57,160 bases of DNA from CAZXPA01 sp964642485 (GCA_964642485.1 CAZXPA010000001.1:1-57160); one strand, 5' to 3'; counted from the stretch's first letter, positions 43,501 to 51,632 are shown. Notes: generated by a model from the sequence alone, not told the origin. Translations and numbers: made by a program.

Positions 43501-46019
43501 GTTGTATTGGGTCTCGGGTAGTTTGGGATCCTACGACCGGCTCTCCTCGTCAGGAGTGTGAGTTTGTTGGTCGTTGTGATAAATTAATTGGTTCAGGTGA
43601 GTCCAGCAGTTGTGGACACCTTATTTATCAAGCAGAGCCGCGAGTTTTAACTGAAAGTTTATATCAAGACCGCGACGTTTCCTGGTCAGGAATGGATTAC
43701 TCGGGTTATTCACTTTATAATATGTATCCAGTTGAACGGTTGTATGCTGAAGAGGATCCCGCGGACCCAGGGATTTATAAAGTGACTTTTGACGGGTTTG
43801 ATGGAGAAGGAGTTGACGGGAATGAGACAACCCTTGATAAAACCTGTTGGATTTATTCAGAAAAAGATTCACCATTTTCTTCTAGTGTTGGTGGTGAGGG
43901 TCATAAATATCCTGATGTTAATATTTGTAATGACCCTAATCCTGAAACAGGATTATATCCTGATTGTCAATGTTCTTATATCAAGGCCGAGTATTCAGGA
44001 ATAACTAAGTACTATAATTATAATAAGGATAGCTCGCCACCTTCTGGTTTTTGTGTTGGAGGGACTGGTAGTAATAAGACTGAATGTGAAGGTGACGATG
44101 GCCATTGGATGACTAAAACTAAGCAAACACAAGTACTTGGTGCTCGTGGTTGGTGTTTAGAAAAAGACAGATCCAAGCCAGATGAGGTTAATGCTTGTAT
44201 TACTTGGTGGTTGGGACCAAGTTTAGGTGATCCAGACATTCAGCACCAGTATACAGAAGCTGGCCGAGCCCCTGATACAGATATGTATTATTGTCTTTAT
44301 ACAAAAAACAGAAAAATCCTAGAGGATGATTTTTATTGTATTCTTTCAAATGACGGATCACATTGTGATCGGATAGCTTATATTCCAGCTGACACTTTAT
44401 TAAAGCCAGCTGCTTCGGGCTATCCATATGGACCGACTTTTGGGAATAAGGTAGGAGTGGGCCAATTACCAGGTTTAGTTATTACTACGACTACGAATGG
44501 GACTGATTTAATTTATGAAACCTCTAAGTATACAGTGCCAGGCAATTTTCCAGCTGTAGTTGGAGAAACTGCTTTACAGAATTATTATACGTATTATAAA
44601 ATTTTTGACTGGCAAATGTTTGACGCAGGGAAGGATTACCTTCAGCTAAATACAAAGGGTCCGTATGGTCATCAATTTGGCGGGTCGGGTTGCAGCCGTG
44701 GTTATAATTTAAACGGTTCGGGTTGGTATGACACACCACCACCTACCTTAAGCAGTGGCAGTGGACATAGTTCACGTTGGCTTTGGGACTGCCGCAAAAA
44801 CGGTGGTGGAGCAGGTGTTGTAAATTGTGAAAGTTGTCCTTTTGGTGAGTATGAGCGATGGTGTTATGTGGACAAGTGTGGCAACTGGGATTGTGACGGC
44901 ATTGCCTGTCTTGGCAGTGAGTGGAAAATTGAAACTTATTGTTATCTTGCCCCAGAAAATAAAGGTTATCTTTATAATACTTATTATAATGATATTAATC
45001 CTCCTTACGCCCAATATTGTAAGCAATTAGCTAAAATTCCAGTTAATGGAATATTAGCCACGAATAAATATTATCAATGGGAAGCAGATCGTTCTTGGAA
45101 CAGTGATTTGTTGACCTGTCGAACTGGTAATAACACGTATCTTGGCCAAGGGAAAAAGTGCGGTTATGATTCACGTTATGATATTAGTGGTGGAGGGCAA
45201 GAGAGTATTTGTGAAAAATTTTCTGAAGCTAAAGTGGGGTCGCTTGATGAGCGAGTCCCGGTAGGTCCAGATTATGCTTGTGATGCGGTGGTTGGCGCTA
45301 ATGATTTTTTCAGTTGTGGAGAAGATTGTGCATTTAATTCATCAGATTCAGCTTCTGCTGGCGCTAGAAGACTTGATGATCTTTTTATTAAATTTGATGT
45401 TTATAATTGGAGCGGGGGTATATATAATTATTCTAGTACAGAGAACATAACAAATGTGTCCCCTCCTTTTGTTGCTGGATCTTATCCTCAAATAGCCTCA
45501 GTCCAATGTACTGCAGCTGATGTGTGTAGTAAATTAAGGGATAATCAGGTTACAGTTGGCAATGGAGATAACTGGATTATTGTTCGTTCCCAAACTTATC
45601 CGGCTGTTTTAAAATTCTATGCCTGGGCTGATGGAGATCATATGCCAATTAGAAATATTACAGTTGATTGGTCAGGGTCTGACCAGTCGGGCATGAGTAT
45701 TGGGCAAGGCGTAGATATGAAAGCTAAAAATCATAAAGAGGCGTGTACGGGTACAAATTTTGGCGATAGTAGTGATGCCTGCACTGAGGATTATTTTCAA
45801 CTTTCTTATATCTATCGCTGTTCTGGTTCAGGTAGCCCTGGGTATGGAGAATTTACTGGTGAGGATTCAAGATGCTCAACTGCTTGTTGTTTTAAGCCGA
45901 CTGTTTATGTTAAAGATAATTGGGGCTGGTGTGACAATGATTATTATGTTGGGCTTGGAAATTGTGAGGATTCAGGCGCTGGTGTTCCATACGATGGATT
46001 AATTATTATCACGCCATAA
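37581..46019 (+). CDS. Giant Cys-rich secreted protein with CBM-like modules
   Basis: 2812 codons as assembled, including a 100-N gap. The signal peptide (about 1-32) ends GVQAQ. A helical region with little Cys follows (about 35-620), then a very Cys-rich part. Short motifs such as GCQTYQ, GCREYKG, GCKEYE and GCHEYI recur. At least three segments resemble CBM4/9-type jelly-roll modules: NLVFNGSFEVSEDG (from about 906), VFWDDFEDFAWTGG (from about 1352) and NLVTNSGFEIDEGVDGVPDEW (from about 1725). Each is followed by a beta-rich stretch ending in a DNV-type strand. No catalytic domain was recognised. It is secreted or surface-bound, probably disulfide-rich, and its place before the VirB6-like gene suggests an adhesin or tip protein of the secretion apparatus. 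No homologue name can be given. Confidence 0.72.
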   Translation: MKFVALFKKLILTSLLITFLIVSLFFPKGVQAQLVVTDIPHLVARTGISIAEHVWELLKLAWKYGGAVAYKNTINFYLGQMAKQTAEYVATGSQGQKPMFMTDPGYWSKLGDQVLGEWINQTAQSFTGFSGRSLCDPIDPTIRFNMLVGLDPKYKEMMFDAQLRCSWTTLKKRYKELSKKKLFEFSAELNEGRAGRYKAMLAAQVEGEPSLAGPAKKRILQHIEKLKESDEVFRQNVEDLKKIAKGAKKVSDVVMNAIKKGLEEQRAEDQRDLEAFKNSRVGKGAICSAKGADDFCKDEVCRGLCSETYTEEECKNDFGYCTEVAKKTAKFFKRAEDWTNELVDGAGGILKNFADFKPTPPPTLEDINKQYNPEASDVAVMFKIQSDLFAKQAEAIEKSKFMQALQGDIKRLKTDISDLTLTPASGIRKTYEEAIKGGSTSPVAYTGVAVADALGIFTNTLMSKLLQQVFEKGMHPGVTPEIAKRTAPFLGDFEEFLHPTQEESEVLYADLAVVEVKRGGEVSIYDEFAVCPKDPKYALPTNCLMDYKLVRAIEENLTIDEAMEKGLLDPSQLVGVPDDYDSLLSWPNIKKLRRIRIFPLGLEIAADKLFHRLLDDVQYSLKQIVDXXXXXXXXXXXXXXXXXXXXXXXXXXXXXXXXXXDVQYSLKQIVDDFHKNGDDDICGTDDDGESPFCHLVDPNWVLKASTYQCEAMGYSAVPMPGSTQRQETCTDLKDCIHEDENGGCDTWAYCVREKNIWRMGGNPCDEQYATCRTYQRAEDKVQFSYLTNTLNFSNCDQNNAGCQWYCSHWGGDLSDLGAWACVQPGLSRQFDQEVTCNSTCATAGGCLCTTAEGGCLVPENGTSCTFSVYSEYSPNFQNAIFFNNQVSKCSPDTQGCHEYIRTAPGLGTNLVFNGSFEVSEDGAVPDGWDGTGTGSLAQLAQEEGIAGSDAILARINDSYFYQTVSVQKNTNYTVSVYVKKNSEADGDAGIMIDGCVDENGADGGITSPDDSMTLQNDTIGMAPWDEANVSLSVSELSEDSYVKLKGTFNSGDSVVCSVVSVGANYGSGLHYFDNVQLETGEFTSSYQEYGEVNKIYLRTAPWQNCYDDDPSNNIPECDDYIFECQPEDVGCELYTPTNIDPAVPGIIKKQDQCPGSCLGYESFQEMSSNFDANSRWVNLIPSTGQTCLASGCEEFTNLESEALEYYTYLRTCAKLPDEADACKYYYTWIGSETTGYQLKRYYLKKATTVYEGDPDANGPVKVSLSPNPEWDDCLNADDALINPHCKQFYDADGNIYYRLYKNTITCSEDCHPYRRTIDQGASMAIPSEGETCSQIDAGCREYKGPAAGNVRQVFWDDFEDFAWTGGEISAESVNFPGRSMYVGSGSISRSVAGSINENGTYLLLFWIKGVDSIEAEFTSTNSISKIGLDSAEWQEVRLGPFYFDQSPASDEELTIGNTTSFYIDNILLKEVQDDLYLIKDSWFTPEVCDQDENGNSSPGYMVGCQTYQDRSGQPHYLKSFSYLCSEKMVGCEALINTQNSLWPDTETFNSGGDGEDDVIVLADELVYLINNPDKDCRSENKGCQKFGSPTLDNDKNVVSWSDVYFLNDPDLYTKTPTLCLKHDLGCKEYEQGPYSYFKDPGERVCEYRENVAVGDEGYKTGWFKKHTDQACYYESNGITPYSLDGITYGIRTNDDPDYDPINHDWVGLCPRAQSGCTRFIDPMGENLVTNSGFEIDEGVDGVPDEWEPYSEPATFSLESANCLSGNCWKAGRSSAGTSAGTQYIRVQPGSTYILSVWVKIVGDTDAVNKIYLAYVDSKPSSTWLDTACSEQVGSTDGKWVKHTVTLEAPSNALYARILAPYLIYDTMAGEVLIDNVKLIEVNSNRGNYYYLDNEKLDKSSCQYRAGLKEACVLFNDTFQSEQTLIYDSALSYATSQASNDLLVSAAITEGEGGQGDANTVLKVRRDRVCGEWLSCIGSRVVWDPTTGSPRQECEFVGRCDKLIGSGESSSCGHLIYQAEPRVLTESLYQDRDVSWSGMDYSGYSLYNMYPVERLYAEEDPADPGIYKVTFDGFDGEGVDGNETTLDKTCWIYSEKDSPFSSSVGGEGHKYPDVNICNDPNPETGLYPDCQCSYIKAEYSGITKYYNYNKDSSPPSGFCVGGTGSNKTECEGDDGHWMTKTKQTQVLGARGWCLEKDRSKPDEVNACITWWLGPSLGDPDIQHQYTEAGRAPDTDMYYCLYTKNRKILEDDFYCILSNDGSHCDRIAYIPADTLLKPAASGYPYGPTFGNKVGVGQLPGLVITTTTNGTDLIYETSKYTVPGNFPAVVGETALQNYYTYYKIFDWQMFDAGKDYLQLNTKGPYGHQFGGSGCSRGYNLNGSGWYDTPPPTLSSGSGHSSRWLWDCRKNGGGAGVVNCESCPFGEYERWCYVDKCGNWDCDGIACLGSEWKIETYCYLAPENKGYLYNTYYNDINPPYAQYCKQLAKIPVNGILATNKYYQWEADRSWNSDLLTCRTGNNTYLGQGKKCGYDSRYDISGGGQESICEKFSEAKVGSLDERVPVGPDYACDAVVGANDFFSCGEDCAFNSSDSASAGARRLDDLFIKFDVYNWSGGIYNYSSTENITNVSPPFVAGSYPQIASVQCTAADVCSKLRDNQVTVGNGDNWIIVRSQTYPAVLKFYAWADGDHMPIRNITVDWSGSDQSGMSIGQGVDMKAKNHKEACTGTNFGDSSDACTEDYFQLSYIYRCSGSGSPGYGEFTGEDSRCSTACCFKPTVYVKDNWGWCDNDYYVGLGNCEDSGAGVPYDGLIIITP
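39460..39559. other. Assembly gap (100 N) with 35-nt identical flanks
   Basis: Exactly 100 N, the usual placeholder. The 35 nt on each side (39425-39459 and 39560-39594) are identical. Removing 39460-39594 (135 nt, 45 codons) would join the flanks without changing the frame, so the two contigs most likely overlap and no sequence is missing. The true protein would then be about 2767 residues. Confidence 0.85.
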
Positions 46020-46062
46020 TTTAAGATAAAAGATTGTTTATTGTTGCTACTTGTTGATTGTT

Positions 46063-46083
46063 TGTTGAAACCAGGTTTCAACA
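46063..46083. repeat. Palindrome, left flank of RAYT gene 2
   Basis: Arms TGTTGAAACC and GGTTTCAACA around a central A. It is identical to the right flank at 46839-46859. Confidence 0.85.
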
Positions 46084-46110
46084 GACAGACTATTTATATA
46101 TCATGCGAGT

Positions 46111-46833
46111 ATGCGAGTAGAATTATTTACAGTAGGAAATTATGTACATGTTTTTAATCGAGGAAATCGGAAAGCAGAGATAGTTCGCTCAGAAAGAGAT
46201 TATTGGCGCTTTATGCAGGGATTAAGATTTTTTAACGATAGTCATTCTTCGCTTAATCTTCTTCGTCAATTGAGTTCGTTGAAACCAGGTATCAACGGAC
46301 AAGTAAATTCTGTATTTGAATTAGGATGGCCTGCAGATTGGCCGGAGAAAGATCCTTTAGTAAAAATTCTTTGCTATTGTTTGATCCCCAATCATTTTCA
46401 TTTGCTCTTAAAAGAAATTCGCGAAAGGGGTATTAGTAAATTTCTGCATAAATTAGGAGTTGGTTATACAAATTATTTCAATACTAAATATCAGGAGACA
46501 GGAAGATTATTTCAGGGCCCTTATAAAGGGAAAATAGTGGACGGAGAAAGATATTTAATGTATTTAAGTGTATACATTCAGGTGATAAATGTATTAGAAT
46601 TATTCCCCGGGGGGATAAAAGAGGCTTTTAAGAATCTTGATAAAGCTTTAAGGTTTACTGAGGAATATCCATTTTCTAGTTATCAAGACTATTTGGAGCT
46701 TAGGAAATCCTTAATTATTGATAAAGATATTTTAGGTGAAGCATTTAATAGTCCTGAGAATTATAAAAATTTTGTTCGCGATGTAATAGAAAAAAAAGAG
46801 TACGAGACGTTAGAAGATTTAACGCTGGAATGA
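46111..46833 (+). CDS. REP-associated tyrosine transposase (Y1/HUH, RAYT), copy 2
   Basis: 240 residues. The N-terminal YVHVFNRGNRKAEIVRSERD (about 11-30) is typical of the family. The HUH motif is PNHFHLLLKE (about 96). The tyrosine helix is YTNYFNTKYQETGRLFQGPYK (about 120-140), the classic RAYT pattern. It would nick and move single-stranded palindromes. The gene is bounded by identical palindromes (46063-46083, 46839-46859). A third, slightly changed copy (46277-46297) is translated inside its own reading frame as SLKPGINGQ. It lies between the giant protein gene and the VirB6-like gene and so interrupts the secretion operon. It has no inactivating change. Confidence 0.9.
   Translation: MRVELFTVGNYVHVFNRGNRKAEIVRSERDYWRFMQGLRFFNDSHSSLNLLRQLSSLKPGINGQVNSVFELGWPADWPEKDPLVKILCYCLIPNHFHLLLKEIRERGISKFLHKLGVGYTNYFNTKYQETGRLFQGPYKGKIVDGERYLMYLSVYIQVINVLELFPGGIKEAFKNLDKALRFTEEYPFSSYQDYLELRKSLIIDKDILGEAFNSPENYKNFVRDVIEKKEYETLEDLTLE
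46277..46297. repeat. RAYT-2 palindrome inside the RAYT-2 coding sequence
   Basis: CGTTGAAACC-A-GGTATCAACG, one mismatch from perfect symmetry. It is in frame and encodes a loop between the first helix and the HUH strand. Confidence 0.75.
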
Positions 46834-46838
46834 GAGAT

Positions 46839-46859
46839 TGTTGAAACCAGGTTTCAACA
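46839..46859. repeat. Palindrome, right flank of RAYT gene 2
   Basis: Identical to 46063-46083; begins 5 nt after the transposase stop codon. Confidence 0.85.
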
Positions 46860-46911
46860 GATTATACATATATTTGTTTTTTATCTTTTATATTTGATTT
46901 TTAGTTTTTAA

Positions 46912-49731
46912 ATGATGAAGCTTAGATTTAAAAAATTCAGGATTTTGCCAAAAAGCAGGGGCTTAATCTTATTATTACTTTTTATTATTGGCCTCGGTTT
47001 TTTAATCCCTCAATTAGTTTGGGCTGATGCCTGGGGCCCAGTAGCAGCAGTTTTAGGAGCAGTTCTCGTGCCTATTATTGGTCTGATTGGCAAGTTACTG
47101 ACTGTTATAATTAGACTTTTACTTGTAGTTGTTCAGTACAATGATTTTATTAACTCAACAGCAGTGTCTAAGGGGTGGATTATTCTTCGCGATGTTTTTA
47201 ACATGTTTTTTGTTCTTGTTCTTTTAGTTATTGCTTTTGCCACCGTTTTAAAAATTGAAAAATATTCTTATAAAAGGCTATTAGGAGCTTTTTTATTAGC
47301 AGCTGTTTTGGTCAACTTTTCTAAATTAATTTGTGGTATTTTTATTGACATTGCTCAAATATTAATGCTTACATTTGTTAATGCCTTTAAGGCTGTGGGC
47401 GAAGGAAATTTAATCCAAATGCTTGGAATAGAAAGTTTAATGAATTCTAGAAAAGAAGTTGGTGGCCAGGATTTAGACAAAGAAATGGTTGGCGCCTTGC
47501 TTTTAGGCTTGATAATGACCCTCATTGCTTTAGTTGTTGTTGGCATTATTACTATTATTTTTGTTTTTAGGATTGTTATTCTTTGGTTTTTAGTCCTTTT
47601 ATCTCCTCTAGCTTTTATGGCTAGTGTTTTGCCGGTTTTTCAAAAATATGCTAACCAGTGGTGGGAAAAGTTTACTAGTCAGTTAATAATTGGTCCGGTT
47701 TTAGCTTTTTTCCTTTGGTTATCCTTTGCCATGACTTCAGAAGGAGATATTTATAAAAACGTGACTCCAGAGGGCAGTAGTCAGGCTAAACAAATTGAAG
47801 GCGTAATTGCTGAACAAAAATTAGGGGGAGAGGCAGGCGCGGGAGCGAGTAAATTAGCCGCTAGTTTTTCTAAGGCCGGAAAACCTGAATTTGTTTTAAA
47901 TTTTATTATCGGCATTGCCATGTTAATTGGTTCATTAATGGTTGCTCAACAAATGGGAGTTGCTGGCGGAAAGCTGGCTGGTAAAGCAGTTAATACAATG
48001 CAAGCTATTGGGGCCGGCGTAGCTAAAATGCCGCTTAAAGGGCTGGGCTTGGGTGTCAAAGCCGCGGGCATGGGGTTAAGAAGGGCAGCCACTACTACTG
48101 GCCAAGTAATTCAGGCTAAAACAGGTGTTCCTGTTTTGCCTTCAGAAATAAAAACTCAATATAAGAAAGCCAGGGCGAGGGTAGATCGGCGAAGAAGGTC
48201 TGAATTTTTAGCCAAAAGATCCGAACTTTCTGATCAACGGGAAAAACATGGTTGGATTGGAGGAACGGCTCGTTTTGCTGGAGACGTGGTCCATTTAGGT
48301 CAATTGCAAATGAAACGAGGAAGAAAGAACATAGATAAAGCAAAAGAAATAAGAGAAAAGAATGAAAAATCTATTACTCAAGCAGAAAAAGATAAAAAAA
48401 GAGGGAAGCAAGGAGACATGGTTAATAAAAGGAACCTGCATAAAACTGATTTAGACGCTTTAAACAAAGGGGCCTTATTAGATAAAGGAAGGCTTATCCC
48501 TCTTCTCAATAAAGCGGTTCAGGAAATGGAAGGACGAGCTGATGAGTTAGACGGGGGAGCTGAAGTAGAAAAAGACAAAAAAAAGGGTCAATCCATGAAA
48601 GAAGAGGCCCAAGAATTACGTCAGGAAGCCGAGCGAGTTAAAAAGAATATTCCAAATATTTCAAAAAAAGATAAATTTACATGGAACGAAGCTTTCCAGG
48701 GTAATCAGAATTTTGAAAATCTAGTTAAAGAACAACTGCAAACCAATTTAGGCAATCTACAAAAGGAAATTAAGGGCATTGATGTTGATTTAAAAGCAAA
48801 GGTCATTGTTTCTCCAGAGGAAAAACAGAAACTAGAAAAACAATTAGAAAAAGCGAAAAGGCTAGAAAAGATTGGTATGGCTCAGATGAAAAGCGGCAAG
48901 GAAATTAAAGAGCCCTATGGCCCTTATCAACGACGGGTGGCAGAAGCCGCTATTATTAGCGAAAAATTAAAAGAATTACCAGAAACATATGAGCAATCAG
49001 AATATACTGCTTTAGCTCAAAAAGCGAGAAAAGACGAAAATGACTGGGCAAAGTATAAGGCAGTTCTTGGAGAAATGTCTAAACACGGAGATTGGAACGA
49101 GATTCTTTTAAGAGATAAAGCCGATTCAGACACTGAGGGTAAGGACGGCTGGGCTCATTTTATTGCCAAATCATTTAACAAGCCCTATGAAGATGTTCAG
49201 AGTTTTGTTCATGAATTAGGAACAATTGCCATGAGCATAGGGCAACACCGTTTAGATTCTCCTTATATTTATTCCGAAGTGACTCCTGGGAGCGGCGTTT
49301 ATAAATATAAGGTAAAATCCCCTGCAGAAGAGCAAATGTCCTATCTCTATTATTCAGGAACACCAGATCAGGAAACTCGGGCTCGAAAAGAGAGTCGTTT
49401 AGGCACCTTTAGTGAAAGGCCAATTATTGATGCTGAAGGAAATGTTGTTGGTCGAGCGCCGATTCTTGACCGTTTATCAAAAATAGAGGTTTTACGTAGC
49501 TGGTTTTTGTATGGTAAAGAATGGGACAGGGGGAGATTAAATAAAGATAAAGTGTATTATTTAGGGGCCCCCAAAACCGTAGAATGGATGAAAAAAGATG
49601 TTATTCAAGATATTAAACCAGCTTTTAGAAAGGACTTTAAGATTGTAGTAAATAAATTAGAAAGAATGTGGAAAGCGCTTGGTCGGCCAGATCCAGAAAA
49701 AGTCCCGCCAGGTAAAATGGCCGGACCCTAA
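46912..49731 (+). CDS. VirB6/TrbL-like polytopic protein with a long cytoplasmic tail
   Basis: 939 residues. The first about 370 residues contain a signal-anchor-like segment and about seven further hydrophobic helices (for example VPIIGLIGKLLTVIIRLLLV, VFNMFFVLVLLVIAFATVL, LLLGLIMTLIALVVVGIITI). The pattern resembles VirB6/TrbL, the inner-membrane channel component of type IV secretion systems, and carries WWEKFTSQLIIGPVLAFFLW (about 260-280), usual in these Patescibacteria proteins. From about 400 on the chain is highly charged and likely coiled-coil (REKNEKSITQAEKDKKRGKQ, EKQKLEKQLEKAKRLEKIG). This tail is much longer than in VirB6 and may bind cytoplasmic partners. It is followed 11 nt later by the proline-rich protein gene. 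Confidence 0.72.
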   Translation: MMKLRFKKFRILPKSRGLILLLLFIIGLGFLIPQLVWADAWGPVAAVLGAVLVPIIGLIGKLLTVIIRLLLVVVQYNDFINSTAVSKGWIILRDVFNMFFVLVLLVIAFATVLKIEKYSYKRLLGAFLLAAVLVNFSKLICGIFIDIAQILMLTFVNAFKAVGEGNLIQMLGIESLMNSRKEVGGQDLDKEMVGALLLGLIMTLIALVVVGIITIIFVFRIVILWFLVLLSPLAFMASVLPVFQKYANQWWEKFTSQLIIGPVLAFFLWLSFAMTSEGDIYKNVTPEGSSQAKQIEGVIAEQKLGGEAGAGASKLAASFSKAGKPEFVLNFIIGIAMLIGSLMVAQQMGVAGGKLAGKAVNTMQAIGAGVAKMPLKGLGLGVKAAGMGLRRAATTTGQVIQAKTGVPVLPSEIKTQYKKARARVDRRRRSEFLAKRSELSDQREKHGWIGGTARFAGDVVHLGQLQMKRGRKNIDKAKEIREKNEKSITQAEKDKKRGKQGDMVNKRNLHKTDLDALNKGALLDKGRLIPLLNKAVQEMEGRADELDGGAEVEKDKKKGQSMKEEAQELRQEAERVKKNIPNISKKDKFTWNEAFQGNQNFENLVKEQLQTNLGNLQKEIKGIDVDLKAKVIVSPEEKQKLEKQLEKAKRLEKIGMAQMKSGKEIKEPYGPYQRRVAEAAIISEKLKELPETYEQSEYTALAQKARKDENDWAKYKAVLGEMSKHGDWNEILLRDKADSDTEGKDGWAHFIAKSFNKPYEDVQSFVHELGTIAMSIGQHRLDSPYIYSEVTPGSGVYKYKVKSPAEEQMSYLYYSGTPDQETRARKESRLGTFSERPIIDAEGNVVGRAPILDRLSKIEVLRSWFLYGKEWDRGRLNKDKVYYLGAPKTVEWMKKDVIQDIKPAFRKDFKIVVNKLERMWKALGRPDPEKVPPGKMAGP

Positions 49732-49742
49732 TTATTATAAAA

Positions 49743-51632
49743 ATGGCAGAAGAAACTTCAAAAAATTTATCAATTGAACAATTGCAAGAAGAAATAAAAG
49801 AAATAATTTTGTTTAATGATTTTCAAAATGGCTTGATTTTTTTGCAAAAAATTAATAAGTTTTTGGCAGAAAATGAAGGATTAAAACAAACCCAGCCAAA
49901 AGATTATCATCAAGCCAAAATTTTAAAGGCTAAAGTATCTTGGGTTGTTCTTAATACTTTAAGACAAGACCAGATTGTTGATTTATTTAAAAATCATTTA
50001 GCCGAGGCATTTCAAATAGAGGAATTTGATCCTTTAGAGGATATTTTTAGTAAATTAAAAACAGTTCTTTTAACATATTATCTTTTGGAAGATCGAGATG
50101 ATTTTAAAAAACGTTTACGTGAAGCAATGAGAGACAATAATCAAGCATTTTTCTCCTCAATTACTGGAAAACGAGAAAAAATAATTAGCGCCTGGATAAA
50201 TAATTATGTTCAGGCATTTGGCGCAGGACCCGTAGAAAGAGTAAAGTTAATGCAATATTTGACCAAAATTTCCGGAGAAGAAAAATTAAGTTCTGAACAA
50301 AGAGAAAAGCTTTTAAAATTGTTTAGTTTATTTGAAAGATTAAAACTCTCCTCATTTAGTCCTACGGGGTTAGAAGAGAGCTTATTAGTTGAAAAAGATG
50401 GTCAGCTCAAAAGCGTTGAACAAGGAAAAGAATTTTTTTTAACAAAAGAGAAGGTACGCAGACCGGAAAGGGTTTCTTCAGAAACTAAAATGCTTGAACA
50501 AGAGGCTGAAGAGATTGCTAAGATTAAAGCGCAAAAGGCTCCGCTTCCCCCGCCTATTGATTTAGACCAGGCAATGTCTAATGTTATAAATAAGACTGGA
50601 TTGAGTTTCCCTGACAAGGCTTTAAAAAATCGTTTTCAAAATATTGTTACTTCATTTTTCCGAGATGTTCGGACTGATATTGAGATCAAGATTGTTTTAA
50701 AGAGAGAGCAAAAGATTGGGGGCCTGGGATTTGACCAGGCAACGGTTGATAAAATCATGCAGGTTTTAAAACAAGAAAAACCGCGAATTCACCTTGTTAA
50801 ATCCGACGAAGTCGGTGCGGAGCAATTTAACAGGGTTAAGGTTGAGCCAATAAAAAAGACTTTCCCGCCAGATCTAGCTGAGGGCCTAAAAGTTCCTGAG
50901 GAAATAGTTTTAGCTGAAACTAGAGCCCGAAAACCAGTTCCTCCTCCTCCGCCTCCGCCTAAACCAGTTCCTCCACTTCCACCTAAGCCTGAAACTCCTC
51001 TTCCACCTAAGCCTAAGCCTAAACCAGCTCCTCCGTCTCCACCTAAACCCGAGCCCAAGCTAGAACCTAAACCAGTTCCTCCTCCTCCGCCAAAACCTGA
51101 GCCAACTCCTCCGCCTCCGCCTCCACCTAAACCAGTTCCTCCGCCTCCGCCTCCACCTAAACCAGTTCCTCCGCCTCCACCACCTAAGCCCGAGCCCAAA
51201 CCAGAGCCAGCTAAAGAGCAGGACTTGGCTGGTAAAGGAGAAATCCCAGTTCATCGGCCAGGAATGAAACCGACTGGGGCTGTTGTTGAAGAAGTAAAAG
51301 TCAAGCCAAGAATTTATGGGCCAATTGATGAGTTACGAACAATAGTCTTAGCTAATTGGCGACGTTGGGGGACAACTAAAGAAGCGGCCCAAAAAATTCA
51401 AGATAAAATAAATTTATTAGCTGAAGAGTCGTTAGTTAAAAAAGCTGAAGGAATTAAAGCCTGGAAAGAATCAGAGATTAACCAATTGTATTTGGATATT
51501 GGAGCAGAATCGATTGATAAAGGTAAGTCAGTGATAGAAGTAATTACTCAACGTCAAAAAGCAGGTCAGCCAACTTTAACTGAGGAAGAATTTAATGCAG
51601 TTGTAGAATTAAATCAGAAGCTAAGATTCTAA
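49743..51632 (+). CDS. Proline-rich protein of the secretion operon, unknown function
   Basis: 629 residues without signal peptide or membrane segment. The N-terminal about 390 residues are mostly helical and rich in Lys and Glu. A Pro-Lys repeat region (about 398-495; PPPPPKPVPPLPP, KPKPKPAPP and so on) separates them from a C-terminal helical domain with GPIDELRTIVLANWRRWG (about 530). It is cytoplasmic if the topology reading is right. Its place between VirB6-like and PrgI genes suggests an accessory or scaffold factor of the machine. Copy number of the proline repeat may vary, since the DNA (CCTCCGCCTCCACCTAAACC units) is nearly identical between copies. Confidence 0.6.
   Translation: MAEETSKNLSIEQLQEEIKEIILFNDFQNGLIFLQKINKFLAENEGLKQTQPKDYHQAKILKAKVSWVVLNTLRQDQIVDLFKNHLAEAFQIEEFDPLEDIFSKLKTVLLTYYLLEDRDDFKKRLREAMRDNNQAFFSSITGKREKIISAWINNYVQAFGAGPVERVKLMQYLTKISGEEKLSSEQREKLLKLFSLFERLKLSSFSPTGLEESLLVEKDGQLKSVEQGKEFFLTKEKVRRPERVSSETKMLEQEAEEIAKIKAQKAPLPPPIDLDQAMSNVINKTGLSFPDKALKNRFQNIVTSFFRDVRTDIEIKIVLKREQKIGGLGFDQATVDKIMQVLKQEKPRIHLVKSDEVGAEQFNRVKVEPIKKTFPPDLAEGLKVPEEIVLAETRARKPVPPPPPPPKPVPPLPPKPETPLPPKPKPKPAPPSPPKPEPKLEPKPVPPPPPKPEPTPPPPPPPKPVPPPPPPPKPVPPPPPPKPEPKPEPAKEQDLAGKGEIPVHRPGMKPTGAVVEEVKVKPRIYGPIDELRTIVLANWRRWGTTKEAAQKIQDKINLLAEESLVKKAEGIKAWKESEINQLYLDIGAESIDKGKSVIEVITQRQKAGQPTLTEEEFNAVVELNQKLRF

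Noticed and set aside
43621..45026. Minus-strand frames inside the giant gene
   Set aside because: No recognisable domains, and the plus-strand frame is continuous with repeated Cys motifs throughout.
50789..51199. Gly-rich open frames on the minus strand
   Set aside because: They are the antisense of the Pro-Lys repeat; composition alone keeps the frame open.
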